This document shows, one piece after another, positions 23,400 to 35,995 of a DNA stretch of 64,000 bases. Numbering within the stretch: the stretch's first letter is position 1; the number at the start of each line of letters is the position of its first letter. Origin of the DNA: Straminergon stramineum (taxonomy: Eukaryota > Streptophyta > Bryopsida > Hypnales > Calliergonaceae). The position numbers and the translations under genes are program-made. The notes under the pieces are model-generated. The model did no database searches and was not told the DNA's origin. It saw nothing but the letters and a program-made list of their open reading frames with translations. Location of the stretch: assembly GCA_963920665.1 (NCBI GenBank), contig OY987272.1:13645001-13709000 (forward strand). Direction: 5' to 3'.

Positions 23400-24544
23400 A
23401 AGTCAACATTAAAGCCAGTTGTCTTCAGATTCCCCGATACAAGAGTGATATCCCCCTCAAGCGGAAATTAAAAAGGAATTGTTAATTTTAGCTTCCCTAT
23501 AAATAGTACAAAGTGAAATGTAGTATTGCACTTTAATTTTGAGAGTTTTTTAGAAGCTACTCAAAAAATTTCGAATTTTTTCAAAACAATCACAATGATT
23601 CCATGGGAAATCAACCGCCTTTAAATATTGTATAAATTCCTAGAAATTATCTATATCATTGTAAAACTCTACTAAAAATTAGGATAGAGTTTGGTGTGCT
23701 AATAAAGTGCCCCACTAATTTTAAAGACATTCTAACATCCTCAAGTACCAGAATTGGCAACAACATTGAACTTTTGAAGAATATACAACTTGGCGGCAAA
23801 TTAACTGATGTACTAGGAATTGATAGTGTCCAAATGTTGTGAATGAGGGGTCCTTTCTTACTCTACAAACCTCTTGAATAACCTTGACCAAACAGTTTCA
23901 TCAAAAGACATAAATTAGAAAAATTAGGGTATTGATTTTTCTTTGGAATTACTATAAGTTGATTTTATGCTTATAATTGGCTTGGAAGTAGGGGGTTAGA
24001 AAATTCATAGGCTAATTCGGGTCTTTAAAACACAATGGTGCAATGGTTTTTTAATTTGCAGTTGTTCTCTAAAAGATAGGAAAGGTCCAACAATTGGTTT
24101 GACTTTTTAGAATAATTAGTCGTAATTCAAAGTTAATTTCACAAATCTCTTTTGTAAAATCAAAGATTGGATTTGGCCAAGATCTCTTTTCTTGCGTAAT
24201 AAGCCATCTTTGGTCTAAAGAAAGACAATTTAGAAATACTTTGACTTAATTAGCAAAATATTTAGGTAAATTAGGATTATTTTTAAATATCTTTGGGAAA
24301 AGATCTTGGATTTGATTTTATTAAGATTTATTAACTAAATAGAGTAGGTCTTAGAGAATTCTTCCATTAAACAATGATTATGTAGAAAATATATTAAGTT
24401 AGTTTAAGAAATATCTAGAGGTTGAAAGTAAATGTTTTTTCATTGACAATTTACTAGGGAGGGGCTTGGGATAAGTATAAAAGGGCCCCCTCAAAGTTGT
24501 TGGTACTTTCATTTTCACAACCAAACTTTGATTTTGTTTCTCTA
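23400..24544 (+). repeat. T-family (LTR-like) copy with TATA box
   Basis: Contains 'ctctactaaaaattagg' near 23665 and 'aagtataaaagggcccc' near 24472, in the same order as the T-family on the opposite strand at 31.6-33.2 kb. The TATAAAAG motif looks like an LTR promoter. About 70 bases after it the copy is interrupted by the solo LTR at 24545. Borders are approximate. Confidence 0.4.
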
Positions 24545-25833
24545 TGTCGCGCCCCTCAGTAACACTTACCACCTTAAGTCCACCTTCCAATGCTTTCTAA
24601 GCACTTAACACTTTAGTGGCACTAAAGGTCACGCTCTCCTAACACTGCACATGCTACGCACATCCAATGTTAAACTCCCATTCCAACTCTTTGTGCTAAG
24701 TCCCAGTCATCGGGACTACTAGCACACACACACATCCATCATGACACCGGAGCATGTTATTTGATAACATGGGGCGGAACTTCCATCTTATTGTATAAGG
24801 ACCCATGGTGGCACTACTCACCATAGTCCTCACCGCCCTTAAGTATCACCCCAACTCTATACTAGGCTCATTGTGTATTTGCTACTTTTCACTTTGTCAC
24901 TCACCGAGACTCACCATTCGGGACACTTCAACATAGCCCAGCAAGAAGTGGGACTCCACCAAACCGGTGCCACGGGATACACACAAGTGTCCCATGGTGC
25001 TTTGGAGTGGTGGTGACCCTACACCACCAACCTTGAATCATCGGGACTTACCAAGGTTCCAAGAGGGAGTGAGGAGGGAGACCAACCCCTCTTGTAGTAC
25101 TCTCTAAGGGATTCAGCAAACCCCCCTTGTATGTCAAAGGGGACTTCCAAACCCACTTTGGTTTTGAAAGACCACCCCATTTCTCCTGATTCGCCTTTGT
25201 TTGGGACTCCCGAACTTCCACCTGGCATAACTTTGCGGTCCGGGATCCAAATCTCACATGTGAGCCCATTTTCGACATCTACTCGACGAGTAGATGCCGA
25301 TGGATTACTCACTTGCCCCATTTGGACAAGTACTGGCAAATTTATCGCACTTCAAAGATCATGGTCCACCGGGAGAGGCGTCGTGCCTTCACCACAGCGC
25401 TTCTCTTAGCCATAACTTGAGGCTCTTACCTTAGAACCTCGTAATGCTTGTTAATTTAGCATCCTTGTGTTCTTAACTTTCCAAGGATATGCTACATGAC
25501 ATACTTCATGGAGGGATTCCTCATGAACCCTCCCTCCTAGCCCTTAAGTGTCATGGTGCCATTGGGACACCCCCACCTTTGAACGCCCATAACTTTTGAC
25601 TCACAAGTCCAAATCACGCGTTCTTTAGACGGCTAGAAGCGTCTCCTTGAGACCTTTCCAAGCATGTGTCACACACACCCAAATTCGTCCGGATCAGAGC
25701 GCTAACACGCTCTGATCGCTCGGGACTCCTAATCCCCTCACCTCATTTCTTGCAAGGCTTGGGGAGTCACCCCCAATGTCCCCCTTGCTCATCAAGGTGA
25801 CACGGACACGCCTTGTGATGAGGGTCGTGATAC
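24545..25833 (+). mobile_element. solo LTR-like element, copy 1
   Basis: Starts TGTCGCGCCCC and ends GGGTCGTGATA (CA changed to TA). It is flanked by CTCTA on the left and CTCTC on the right, a near-perfect 5-bp target duplication, giving 1,289 bp. TG...CA ends with 5-bp duplications and no internal coding sequence are typical of a solo LTR left by recombination of an LTR retrotransposon. Copy 2 is at 46846-51055. Positions 24680-25530 are identical to 46981-47831, whereas the first 135 bases differ at about 18 sites and the last 300 also differ. The element contains a perfect 21-bp palindrome at 25276-25296 and a hairpin-forming 10-bp inverted repeat (GATCAGAGCG) near 25694-25719. It is much richer in GC than its surroundings. 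Confidence 0.75.
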
Positions 25834-28800
25834 TCTCATACTCCTAGCATAGTCAAAGCACTAATCCAGATTGAGATTTGACCTAATTTTCATTCTATTT
25901 TTTGATTTGCATACTTTGAAAGATGAGAGGGTCGCTTCCAAGTGATTTCTATTTGATTGTGGTTAAGTTTTAGAAGGAAAGCCTCTAGTTTTTTTTATTT
26001 ATGAGAATTTTGGAAGAGCTAGACTTCCACATTCTAATTTCATTTAAGATTTCTTCGAATATTAATAATTTATGCTCATTGTAACAGAATTTGGTGTTAA
26101 TAGGCTAAAGATGGCAAAGCTTGACTTTGTCAAAATTAGTTGTATAATTGAAATTGGGACTTTAATTGTTAAAGTTTGGTTTAAACACTATCATGCGTAC
26201 CTCTTTTAGTGATTAAATCTTAGATATACTTTAAAATTTTAAGAAATTAATCTTTAATGTTTGGTTAGTCACTATCATGTGTACCTCCTTTAAAGATTGA
26301 ACTTTCAAAATACTATTCTTTGACCATTGACACTGTGTATATTTGAGGTTGTTCCCACATAGTGAAGCTTTGACTTTGAAATTTTCAAAATTGATACTTT
26401 TTGAGGTGGTTCTAAATATTTAAGTACTTAAATCTATTAGAGAAATTTTTCTTTGTATGCTTGAAAAATGTCCTTGCATGTGGAAGTGATTTGGGTCATT
26501 TGATTTCATGAGAGAATTACAAAAAAATAGTTAAAATTATTTAGTTTGAATTCTTGAGAAAATCCTTAGTAGTTGTTAGAAAAAACCCAAAATTTAGATT
26601 CGTTTTTTATTTAGTTAAAGTTCTCAAAATTATTCTACAAAGAGAGTCCCAATTAGATTAAAACACTTTGATTTGCTTAGTTTAAATTTATTCCAAAAAT
26701 TCCCCTCAAAAATTAGATTGTTAGTTTAGAATTTAAGAAGTTGGAGAATTTCCCACAAAAAATCCCAAACAACTCTATTAAATGTTATAGTTATAGTTAA
26801 TGAAAGTTGGCTTTGATGTTCCCAAAACCCCCCCAAAAATTGATTAGTTTTAGTTAGGAAATTAATTAAGGCCTTGAGTCTAAAAAATTAATTTTATTAA
26901 TATTTAATTAGCCAAAATACATTAAAAGTTCAAAAATTCAGCAAAGGAGACTAAAATTAGGGTACCATCACAAGACCAACGTAAGAAAATCAAAACCAAA
27001 GTACAGAAGACAATACACAAGACCACATGGGGGCCAAGCCGAGGGGACATTCAAGGTGTTGGGCCAACAGTTCACGGGCCAAGACAAGATAATGAGTAGC
27101 CAATCAATCATACCTTGCCTTGTGGCAATACAAAGGCGACAATTGGGGAACAAAAGGAAGTTGTGCAGGTAGATCAGTTCAATCCAGGAGCAGGCCAAGG
27201 AGATCAAACCGGCTAGGAACAAGCACAGGGGAGACCAACTCGACCCAACAAACTATAGAGAAGAAATTAACTCATCTAGGAGCTGTGAAGGAAAGACATA
27301 ACAAAGGCTAAGGTGAGTTTTCCAATTGTTATGGAAAATTTTGATTGAATGAAATTCATTTAAAAAAAAGTGCTAACACTTTTAAACACTCATTGAAGTA
27401 TCATCAATCCATATCATTCTCACCTAACTCTTGAAAAATCAAAATACAACATAACAAATGAGAGAGCTGAAGAGAATTGAAGAGAAAGAAAGGAGATGAA
27501 GGGAAAGAGATAAACAAAAGGAATCCAAGCAATTAATAAGGTATGAATCTTTTCGATTTTATTTGAAATTTTATTCTTTCTACTATTCATTAATTTGTTG
27601 GTTAGTCATTAATTAGGATTCTTATAAGGATTAGTAGGTTGGTTTTTGGCTAGTTTTTGTTTTATTATGCCCAATAAGACAAATAGATAAAGATAAAATG
27701 TCAACTAATATCTTTTAGATGATTAGAAAAATTACAAAATAATTAAAATTTATTAGATTTGATTTGATTTAGTGGATTTAAAGATTTTTGGGTATTAAAT
27801 TAATTATTAATTAATAAGGAGTTGTCTTAAATACAACCAAAATTAATAAAATTCGATAACCATTAGTAGGAAAGAATAAAGTTAAAAAAATACAACAAAC
27901 AAGGATTAATTTGAATTACACAATGGATTAGCAAAAATGGACGAGGGAGGAAGTTACTACGAGACCATTCATCTTGTGATCCTCGAGGATGGTCAAATTG
28001 ACCCCTTTAGAGAAAGGTATGTTAAAATTCTTTATATTTTTTTTAAAATTTTAAATTGATTCAAAAATTTGTTTGATAGAATAAACCGTAGAAAATGTTA
28101 GGAGAATTAAAAAGAACATTAACCTAAAAAAATTATTATTAGATTTTAATTTAGAAAATAATAAAAAAATTCTAACCATTTACTATTAGATAAACTTTAT
28201 TTGAAATTTGGATGAAACATTAATATTTTCATTCAAAAGAATCAAATAAAGGAATTATAGAATCTTGAGAGAATTTCGAAATTTTAGATTAATTAAGAAT
28301 TACAATTGTTCTCCTAGATTAAAAGTAATTAATAAATGAAATTTAATTCATTAAACTTTTAAACAAATTTTATTCATTAATAACTTTCCCAATAGGAATT
28401 TAGTTTTTTAGTGTATTACCTTGATGGAAAGGTAATTTCTAAATTTTAATCTTAAAAACATAAAAATAATAAAAATAATAATTTAGAATAAAAAATTAGA
28501 TTTAAGTTAGATTAGAAAATAATTAAAAAGAATCTTCAAATAATATCTAAAAAATTAATTAAATTAAAAATCAACTAAAAAATCTTTCGAGGATTCTAAA
28601 ACCTATTTTAATTTTAAGTGAAAAAAGGTTGAATGAAGTTTAGCCCTAATTTGGATGAAGTTTTTTTATTATTGGTCAAAATAGGTTTAGTCTTAGAATT
28701 AAGTAATTAACATAATTAATAACTCAATTCTCAAATTTTGATTTATTTCAATTAGTTTTATTATTTTTAATTTGTGGATGAAGAATGTGAGATAGTTAAG

Positions 28801-31058
28801 GATCGATATTTCATCCATTCATTTATTTTACTAGAGAAGTTAGAATTTAACTTGCTTTATCATTCTAAAAAAGGCAATATATGTTCTACAAGTTAGGATA
28901 GGTTGATTTTAGTTTGAATTCATCTTTTCATTAGGTATTTAATTTGGTTAATTATAGTTTAAAAATTAAAAATTTACATGATTTGAATTCAATTAGGATA
29001 TTCAAAAACAAAGTTTCCATTATTTGGAAGGTGCAAATTGAACTTAGATTGAAAACACTATAAGGTAATTGATTCAACAAGTCTCTAGAACCCATGCATA
29101 TGTTTTAACTTAGAGGGTAGAATTTAAAACATTCACACTACTACTATGAGTTTTTTCAAGAGCTCAAACTAAAGACTTTTGGCTAATTCTTTCTAATTTT
29201 TTCATGCAATGATCTAGCCCACTACCCTTTTTAAGGCATTTTTTGATCATTCAAAGAAAGAGGTTTGTCCAATGGTTTCAAGTACTTAAATACTTGGAAA
29301 CACATTGAAAAAGTATTAATTTTGGAAATTCCTACGTGAAAACTTTACTCTGTAAGAATAATTTCAAGAAAACTTTGTTGTAGCCAATGCCTATGTTACG
29401 TTTTTTGGCAGGAATTGAATTTTGCATTAGCTGAATTTTATTGAAATCAATAATGTTTTCTACTAGTGAAGGGTTTAGGATTTAAGATTTCACCCTACTC
29501 TTCAAAGCTCTTTAAATGCATACTTATATTCTTGCATTGAAACTTTTTAACCGTAGCGTTTATAGAAGAATTTGACAGATTGTAAAAATATGTTTGGAGG
29601 AATGCTATGATCATTGCCTTCAAAATTCCTCAAATTTTAAAAATTTAGTGTCAAGGGTTGAGGGACTCCTAGACAAATGCACTGCCTGTCACCCTATAGT
29701 TCGATCCCATTGTCCTCAATAGTGTGAACGGATAGTGGGATTAGATGTGGATGGCCAATTCAATTGTTTGCTACGGTGGTGGTTACAATTGGCTTGTTCG
29801 CCTATCAACTTTAGCCATATCTATGTGGTCTAGGACAAATTCGATTTTGAGCTTGTCCTAAGTGTAGGAGTGAACGAGTATCTTAGTAAATGGTCAAGGG
29901 ATTTTTTTCTTACTTTCATTCATTTGACATCACAGCCACGTTGAATGTATTACTATTTCTTCACACATTAGTTGCTCTTACATGATGTAAAGTGGGGATT
30001 ATACATCTTTTATTACACATTAACTTTATTACCTTAGTTATGTACGTACACGTAAACATGTTAATTATTTTTTATTTTTGAAAAACTGGTCAAAGATTTT
30101 GAAGTTAAAAATTTAGATTTTTCAAGTTCTTAGGGGATGCTCAATAGTCAAGCAATCATAACAATTGCGGATAGTAATGTACTTAATAGCAACAAAAAAT
30201 TTTAACCAAAAGGACGGGACAATAGTTGTGTTTTACATTTTAAATGACATCAATATCAAAGCGGAGACCAATTCGCAAATAAAGGATGCACAGAACTAAA
30301 CTTTCAAATTGTGTAGAAAATACATGTAAATGTATCATGTTGGGAAGTTATAGCCTTGAGAGTTTCACCTTCTTCTCACTTGTAAATATTGTTTTAAACC
30401 AATAAATTGCGTTAATGATCATTTAGTCCAACGCTTGTCAAAAACATATGAAACCCTTCTTCTAAATAAGGTTATGAGCAAGAACAAAATTAACTACAAT
30501 TTAGTCAATATTGTTTATGTTGGATAGTTTTTTATTTGCAAAGTAGATTAAAGCATGTATCTTATGATAGTGACAATTTCACTTTCAATTGGCTCACACT
30601 AGAAAGATATTTCTGATATGTTTGTTCTAAAGGCACAACTTATTGAAGCAAGTGAAGCAAATACCCCGTCAAAGGATGTTGTGGAATAGATTTATATCCC
30701 TCTTCAATCTGAAATGAATAGTGCGGAAGTTGTATATTAAAAAAAGAAGGCTATAGAACAAGATTCTATGTATAACACTTAAACATGGTGAGGAGAACAC
30801 TAAATTTTTTTTAAATAGGTGAAGAAGAGGTATTTTTGACTTTACCAAAGGATTTAAATTGTATACCGAACACGACAAAAGGGGTACGAGAAAATAACAC
30901 ATCAAAGAACCCCCTTTGTCCTATAGAACATGGATCAACATTGAAGCTACGAAAGTGCAATGAAGAGATTTTGTTAGAAGACATTGATACATTGCTAAGG
31001 CAAATGATTTAATTGATAGATTTTGAGCACTAATAGCCAAGACATCATATTCAATGTC
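25834..31058. other. AT-rich decayed repeat DNA without a gene
   Basis: No convincing gene. A short tandem duplication lies at about 26165-26310 ('cactatcatg-gtacctc' twice). 'gaagctttgactttga' near 26365 reappears reversed near 40810, so parts belong to a shared repeat. A less AT-rich stretch at 26970-27310 and a frame at 27937-28016 followed by a good GTATGT donor are the only exon-like spots. I cannot extend either. Confidence 0.45.
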
Positions 31059-31590
31059 TATCACGACCCTCATTAAGAGGCGTGTTCATATCACTTTGGT
31101 GAGCAAAAGGGATGTTGTAGGTGACTCCCCAAACTTTGCAATAGATGGAATGAGGGGAACTAGGAGTCCCGAGCGATTAGAGTATTGTAGCCCTCTAATC
31201 TAGATGAATTAAAAGGCATGTCATACATGCTTAGAAAAATTGTAAAATGATTCGTCCATAGGTTTAAAAATCACGAGAATCCAAGGTGAGTGAAAAGTTA
31301 TGGCTCGTCAAAGTTAGTAGTGTTTTGGCCACATTTCAAATCATGGAGACATAAAAACTACGTTTGGGAGGAATCATTTTAATCAAATAGGGCATGCCAC
31401 ATATCAATAGAAATTGAAAGAGACAAACTTTATATAATGCTAAGGTTCGTAAGAAGATAAACTATGAGGTAAAAATTATAGGCATCCAAAGAGGGTAGAA
31501 TCCTTGAGAATTACACCTCCCGAAGGAATCATATCTTTGGAGGGTCAACACTTCTTCAATACTTGTTGTATTGGAGAAAGTGAATAGTCT
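31059..31590 (-). mobile_element. solo LTR-like element, decayed fragment (copy 3)
   Basis: Begins TATCACGACCCTCAT, which is the reverse complement of the copy-1 end. It follows copy 1 backwards through 'tgactccccaaac', 'aggagtcccgagcgat' and 'tcccg-agga-catgatctttg'-like text until about 31590, where homology is lost. Much more diverged than copies 1 and 2, with many changes of the C-to-T or G-to-A type. Confidence 0.65.
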
Positions 31591-31649
31591 ACGATGATTG
31601 TTAGGTCTAATAAAATTTACTTTAAAGTTACTATAAAAATAAGCGAAGA

Positions 31650-33225
31650 AGAAGAACCAAGGAACTCTTCAAAGATAGACAAAACTAGAATCTCTCAACA
31701 ACATGATAGAAATGAACTTTCAAGCCTCAAAGGCTTGAAATAGTTAGTACAAAGAGTTTAAGGTGCAAGGGAACTGTACAAATTTCATAGAATTTAGGAA
31801 AAAAAATTAGCCTAAAGTGCCCCCAAAACCACCGTTCCAAGATTTGTGGCTATAATTGTCACAAAATCCAACATAAAGTGGACTCAAGAGAATTACATAC
31901 AACAAATAAGAGTGGTGAGAGAAGAGAAGAGGTGCCTTTTTATATTTTTTCATGTGCACCCACGTCCTCCCATTCATTTAAAGTAGCTTTACTACTTCAG
32001 ATTTTCATATTCATTCTTAAAAGTTTTCATCTTTCATTAATCCGTAAAACTATTTTTTGAAGATTAACTCTAAATCACAAATGAATTCTGTCGTTGGCTT
32101 AAAAAGTTCATTTTTAATTTTGAAGAAACCTTCTACCCCTTTTCTTAATTCCAAAATCTCAACAAAACCTAGTACCAATTAAACGTCAAAATTGAACAAA
32201 AATCCAACTTTTAGAGTTTGATTTTTTTGGCAAAAGTAACTACTTTAAGCTCTTTAGTAGGTATGGAAGAGTAAAAAAAGACCTATTTGAGACCTCACTC
32301 CGCTTTCATATGCTTTCACTCCGCTAATTAACTCTGTCATGAACTTAAAATGTTGCAAGTTATTGGAGAATCTCACAAGTTCAGGTACTTTTAATTATCA
32401 GAATGTGTAAAAACTTGTTGAAGAGATTTATTAAAATGAAAAAAATTGCTCTAATTTTTAGTGAGATCTTACCACCATTTGGATAAATTCTAGGAATTTT
32501 CCATCATAAATTTGGATAGTTGATTTTTGGAAAGGCATTTTTTGACTATCACAAAATGTCAAAACTTTTTGTGGAACTTTTCATAGAATTCCAAAATACA
32601 AATTTAGGCTCATATTTTTATTATACACATCAACACATCGTTTTATTAGGGATAACATCCACACCATTTTTTAATTATTAGTAACCAAAGAATCTTTTAC
32701 ACTAGAAAGAATTTTGGCAAAATGACTTTGCCGCTGGTTCTCGAGCGTGATTTTATCTGAATGCCACCTTACTTTAACCATAGATTTCTCTATGATCCCA
32801 TTTAGGTATTTTCAATACCTACAAATTAATATTTGGGGTTCTATTATTTTGTCGATGGAATAGAGAAATGAAAACTTATTTTTAGAATCTGACCTAAATG
32901 CTGCACTAGGGTTCTCTCAACCAATATTGACCTAGAAACGTCTTACATGTGTGGAGTTTTAAGCCCGGTATACCTATAATACATAATCCACTAATGTATC
33001 TTGATTAGTTGGAATCCAGCCTATGTACAACTCGTGATTTTGGGCATTCGAATTATATTATTCTAATTATAGACCAAATATTATATTGATATGTGATACA
33101 TTTATTTTGGATCCATATTCTTAAGGGGGATTTTGTATAAAAAACTGTACACAAAATAATAAAATACAAAAAAAAAACCCAGTGAATCTCGAATGACGAA
33201 TTGGAAGCTCACAGATTCCATTCAC
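31650..33225 (-). repeat. T-family LTR-like repeat, copy 1
   Basis: Homologous to 34560-35995 and 44560-46140 in the same orientation. Shared landmarks on the plus strand include 'ctctttagtaggtatggaagagta'-like text, 'taatttttagtgagat-ttaccac', 'tgagaa-ctct-agggtt' and a closing 'agaagctcac' block. On the minus strand a TATA-like 'aaatataaaaaggcacc' lies near 31945. No open frame persists. Probably an old LTR; the ends are approximate. Confidence 0.55.
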
Positions 33226-34559
33226 AAAAAACATTTAAAAAAAAAGGAGAGAATTAGAAAAAAGAGAAGGAAAAAAAAAGTTGAAACAAGCTAGAATGAG
33301 TCTTTAACCTCTTTCAATGAACCACCTACTTCACCAATATTCTATAGAAGTGGACAAGGCACGTCGTGAGGATATATTCGTGATGCACAACTATGAGCAA
33401 TTCGGAGTTGCGGATCTTAAGATAAGTTTATGAAACCTTTGTCTCTGTTTTAATTTACTTCAAATAAGAATTAAATTAGAATTAGACACTAGTGCTAGAA
33501 GTGAAAATTAAATTTGGTCGATTAGGGCCATTAGAAAAGTAGGATTTGAGCTTGAAAGTAGTTAAGAAAAATTAGTAGCTTCCCAAAAAATCATTAAACA
33601 TAAAAAATAGACACGAATTCCAAAAGTTATGCTCAAATGAAAAGTAAGAAAATCACCCAAAAAAATCAAAGAAGAAATCTTAAAATCTAGAGTAGAAATA
33701 GAGGTAAAACGCCCCAAAAAATCAATTACTAAAGTAAAAAAGCAAAAAAAAATGATGGATGAAGTTTAATGAATTAGTTGTCAGTCAAACTTCATTCGTG
33801 AATTACTTCTGTTAAGAAAGTCAAAATTATATATGTTCAATTTTTTTTGAAAGGTAACTTTATTGACTTTTATTTTAATTTTTTTAGACCTAAAAATAGC
33901 AAGTAGATTTAAAAATTAAAGGATAAAGTTAGAACAATAAGGAATTATAAAGAATCTTTCAAAGAATCTAGGTACAAATTAGAGTTAAAATCTTTTAGAG
34001 TATAATTTTAGAGTTTGAAATATTGTTTAACCTTAGAAAATAGATTAGTACTGAAGGAATTAAAGTAGGATGAAGAATTGACCAATCTGAAGGAAAATAT
34101 GGATGAAAATCAACCAGAGTTGACTAAATCAAGTGAATTTCAGAACTTAAAAAGAAAATAGAAAATAGAAAATAAATTCAAAAATTACAAGTGAATTTCA
34201 ATAATTGATTTAGAAGTAAACGGCGAATGAAGTTTTAAATATTAGATAGGAAACCAAACTTCATCTACAATTATCTCGTCATAGAAAGTTTAAATTTGAG
34301 AGTTCTTTATCATTTTAGAAAGGATATTAAAAATCTTACAACCTGACTTATTTTATTCTTTTGATTGATTAACCCTTTCTAGGTCCAACTTGGGAGATAA
34401 ATCCCAAAGTCAAAATTGATTACTAATTTGTTTAAAGTGAATTAAGCTTCTAATTAGGGAATTCAAAATAGAACTTATATACTAAAGATCTATTGCTTGA
34501 AGTTTATATTTTGAATCTGTTGTATTGACACCCATAAGACAACTTGATATACAAGAATT
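33226..34559. other. AT-rich DNA without a gene
   Basis: A-rich sequence between two T-family copies. Recurring 'gatgaagtt' and 'aacttcat' phrases suggest retroelement-internal remnants. No reading frame recognised. Confidence 0.4.
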
Positions 34560-35995
34560 AAATTGTGTTTGCTTAATTCCAATGCTGGAAATCAAAGTCC
34601 GACATTCCGAAAATTCTATATTTTGGCAACTAGGCCTAAATGGCCAAAATTCATATGAATGGATCCAAGGGTGTACAAAGGGTTAATAAAATGAACCAAA
34701 GGAGTGTTTTTAAGAGGGAAAGGATTGTCCTTATTTATATTTTCAAGGGCATTTATCCCCCCTCATCAAACTAAAGTAATCTTGTCATTTAAGATTTTCT
34801 ACCTCAAACGTCTTGTTTTAATTTTTTACATTGATCCAAATTCTAATTTTTGGAAACTAATTCCAAATGACAAACAAATTGCGCCAATGGTTTTGAAAGG
34901 CCATTTTTAATCTTCCTAATCCTGCCAAATCTTTTCTTATTGCTAAAATTTCATTGAAACTTAGTGCCAACTTAATGGCTCGAAAAAGTAAAAAGTTCAA
35001 TTTTGGAAGTCTGATTTTTCTATGAAAAATAACTAGCCTAGGCTCTGTAGTAGGTATAAGGGAGTAAAAAAATATCCAACTTCAACTTCAATCCAATTCT
35101 GTGTGCTCCCGATATGCTGGTCAACTCATCGAATGATCTTCAATTTTGCCAATTTGGGAGAATTTTGTGAATTTTGATACTTCTGGTTATCAGAATGCTA
35201 CGAAACTTGTCGAAGCGCATTAGCAATATAAAATAAGCTAGTTTAATTTTTAGTGAGATTTTACCACACTTTGAATAATTTCCATATATTTTCATCGTGA
35301 ATTTCAATGATTAACCATCAAAAAGAAAATCTTCTGAATATTAAAAACTTCTAGATCTTTTTAAGGACTCTCTCATAGAATCCTATGAAATATTTTAAAA
35401 CTCATATTTTTGCATTGCACATGCAAAAAATGAGAGACAAATCCCGTTATCTCTTTCAATTTTTGATAAATAGGGAATCTTTCATACGAAGAGAAATTTT
35501 GACAATTCGATTTTGCCATTTGATTCCTGATATGAATCTACTTTAAAACATTGTACATTGATCATAAATACCCTTCATTGGTTCATCTTGAATTTTCTTC
35601 ACTTATAGGTTAACAATTGGAATTTTTACTATTTCATCAATGAGAAGGCGAAATTGAAACCTCTCTCTGAGAATTCTCTAAGGGTTTTCACTTAGGTTTT
35701 CTTGGACTAATTTCGTCATAATCTATTACATGCAAGGCAAATTTGAGCAATTTGAGCAATTTCTACTAGTAAGATACACTAACTATGTTTAATTTATGAG
35801 TTTCTACCCTATTTACATCCCAAATTTGGATTTATTTAAAAAGAATCATCGTATGTAGGACCAAATGCTACATTAGCATATGACATACGTATTTCAACTT
35901 TACACTCTATGGGGTATTTTTGTATAATAAGCTACACTCAAAACTGATATAAAAAATAGTGAGTTTCAGGTGACAAACTAGAAGTTCCCATACTT
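34560..35995 (-). repeat. T-family LTR-like repeat, copy 2
   Basis: Second member of the group described at 31650-33225. It carries 'ctctgtagtaggtataagggagta' near 35041, 'taatttttagtgagattttaccac' near 35248 and a terminal 'gtgagtttcaggtgacaaac' block near 35962. On the minus strand a TATA-like 'aaatataaataagg' lies near 34730. Confidence 0.55.

Noticed and set aside
25019..25409. Open frames of 76-106 codons in the LTR, identical in both copies
   Set aside because: They overlap each other on both strands, fall wholly inside the identical conversion-like tract of a solo LTR, and show no domain. The identity reflects the DNA tract, not coding conservation.
27937..28016. ATG frame ending at a GTATGT donor, possible exon
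   Set aside because: Isolated in retroelement-like AT-rich DNA with no acceptable next exon or homologue that I recognise.
29690..29715. tRNA B-box-like GTTCGATCC suggesting a tRNA or SINE
   Set aside because: The surrounding bases do not form a T-stem, acceptor stem or A box, so no tRNA can be folded. The single motif match is not enough.
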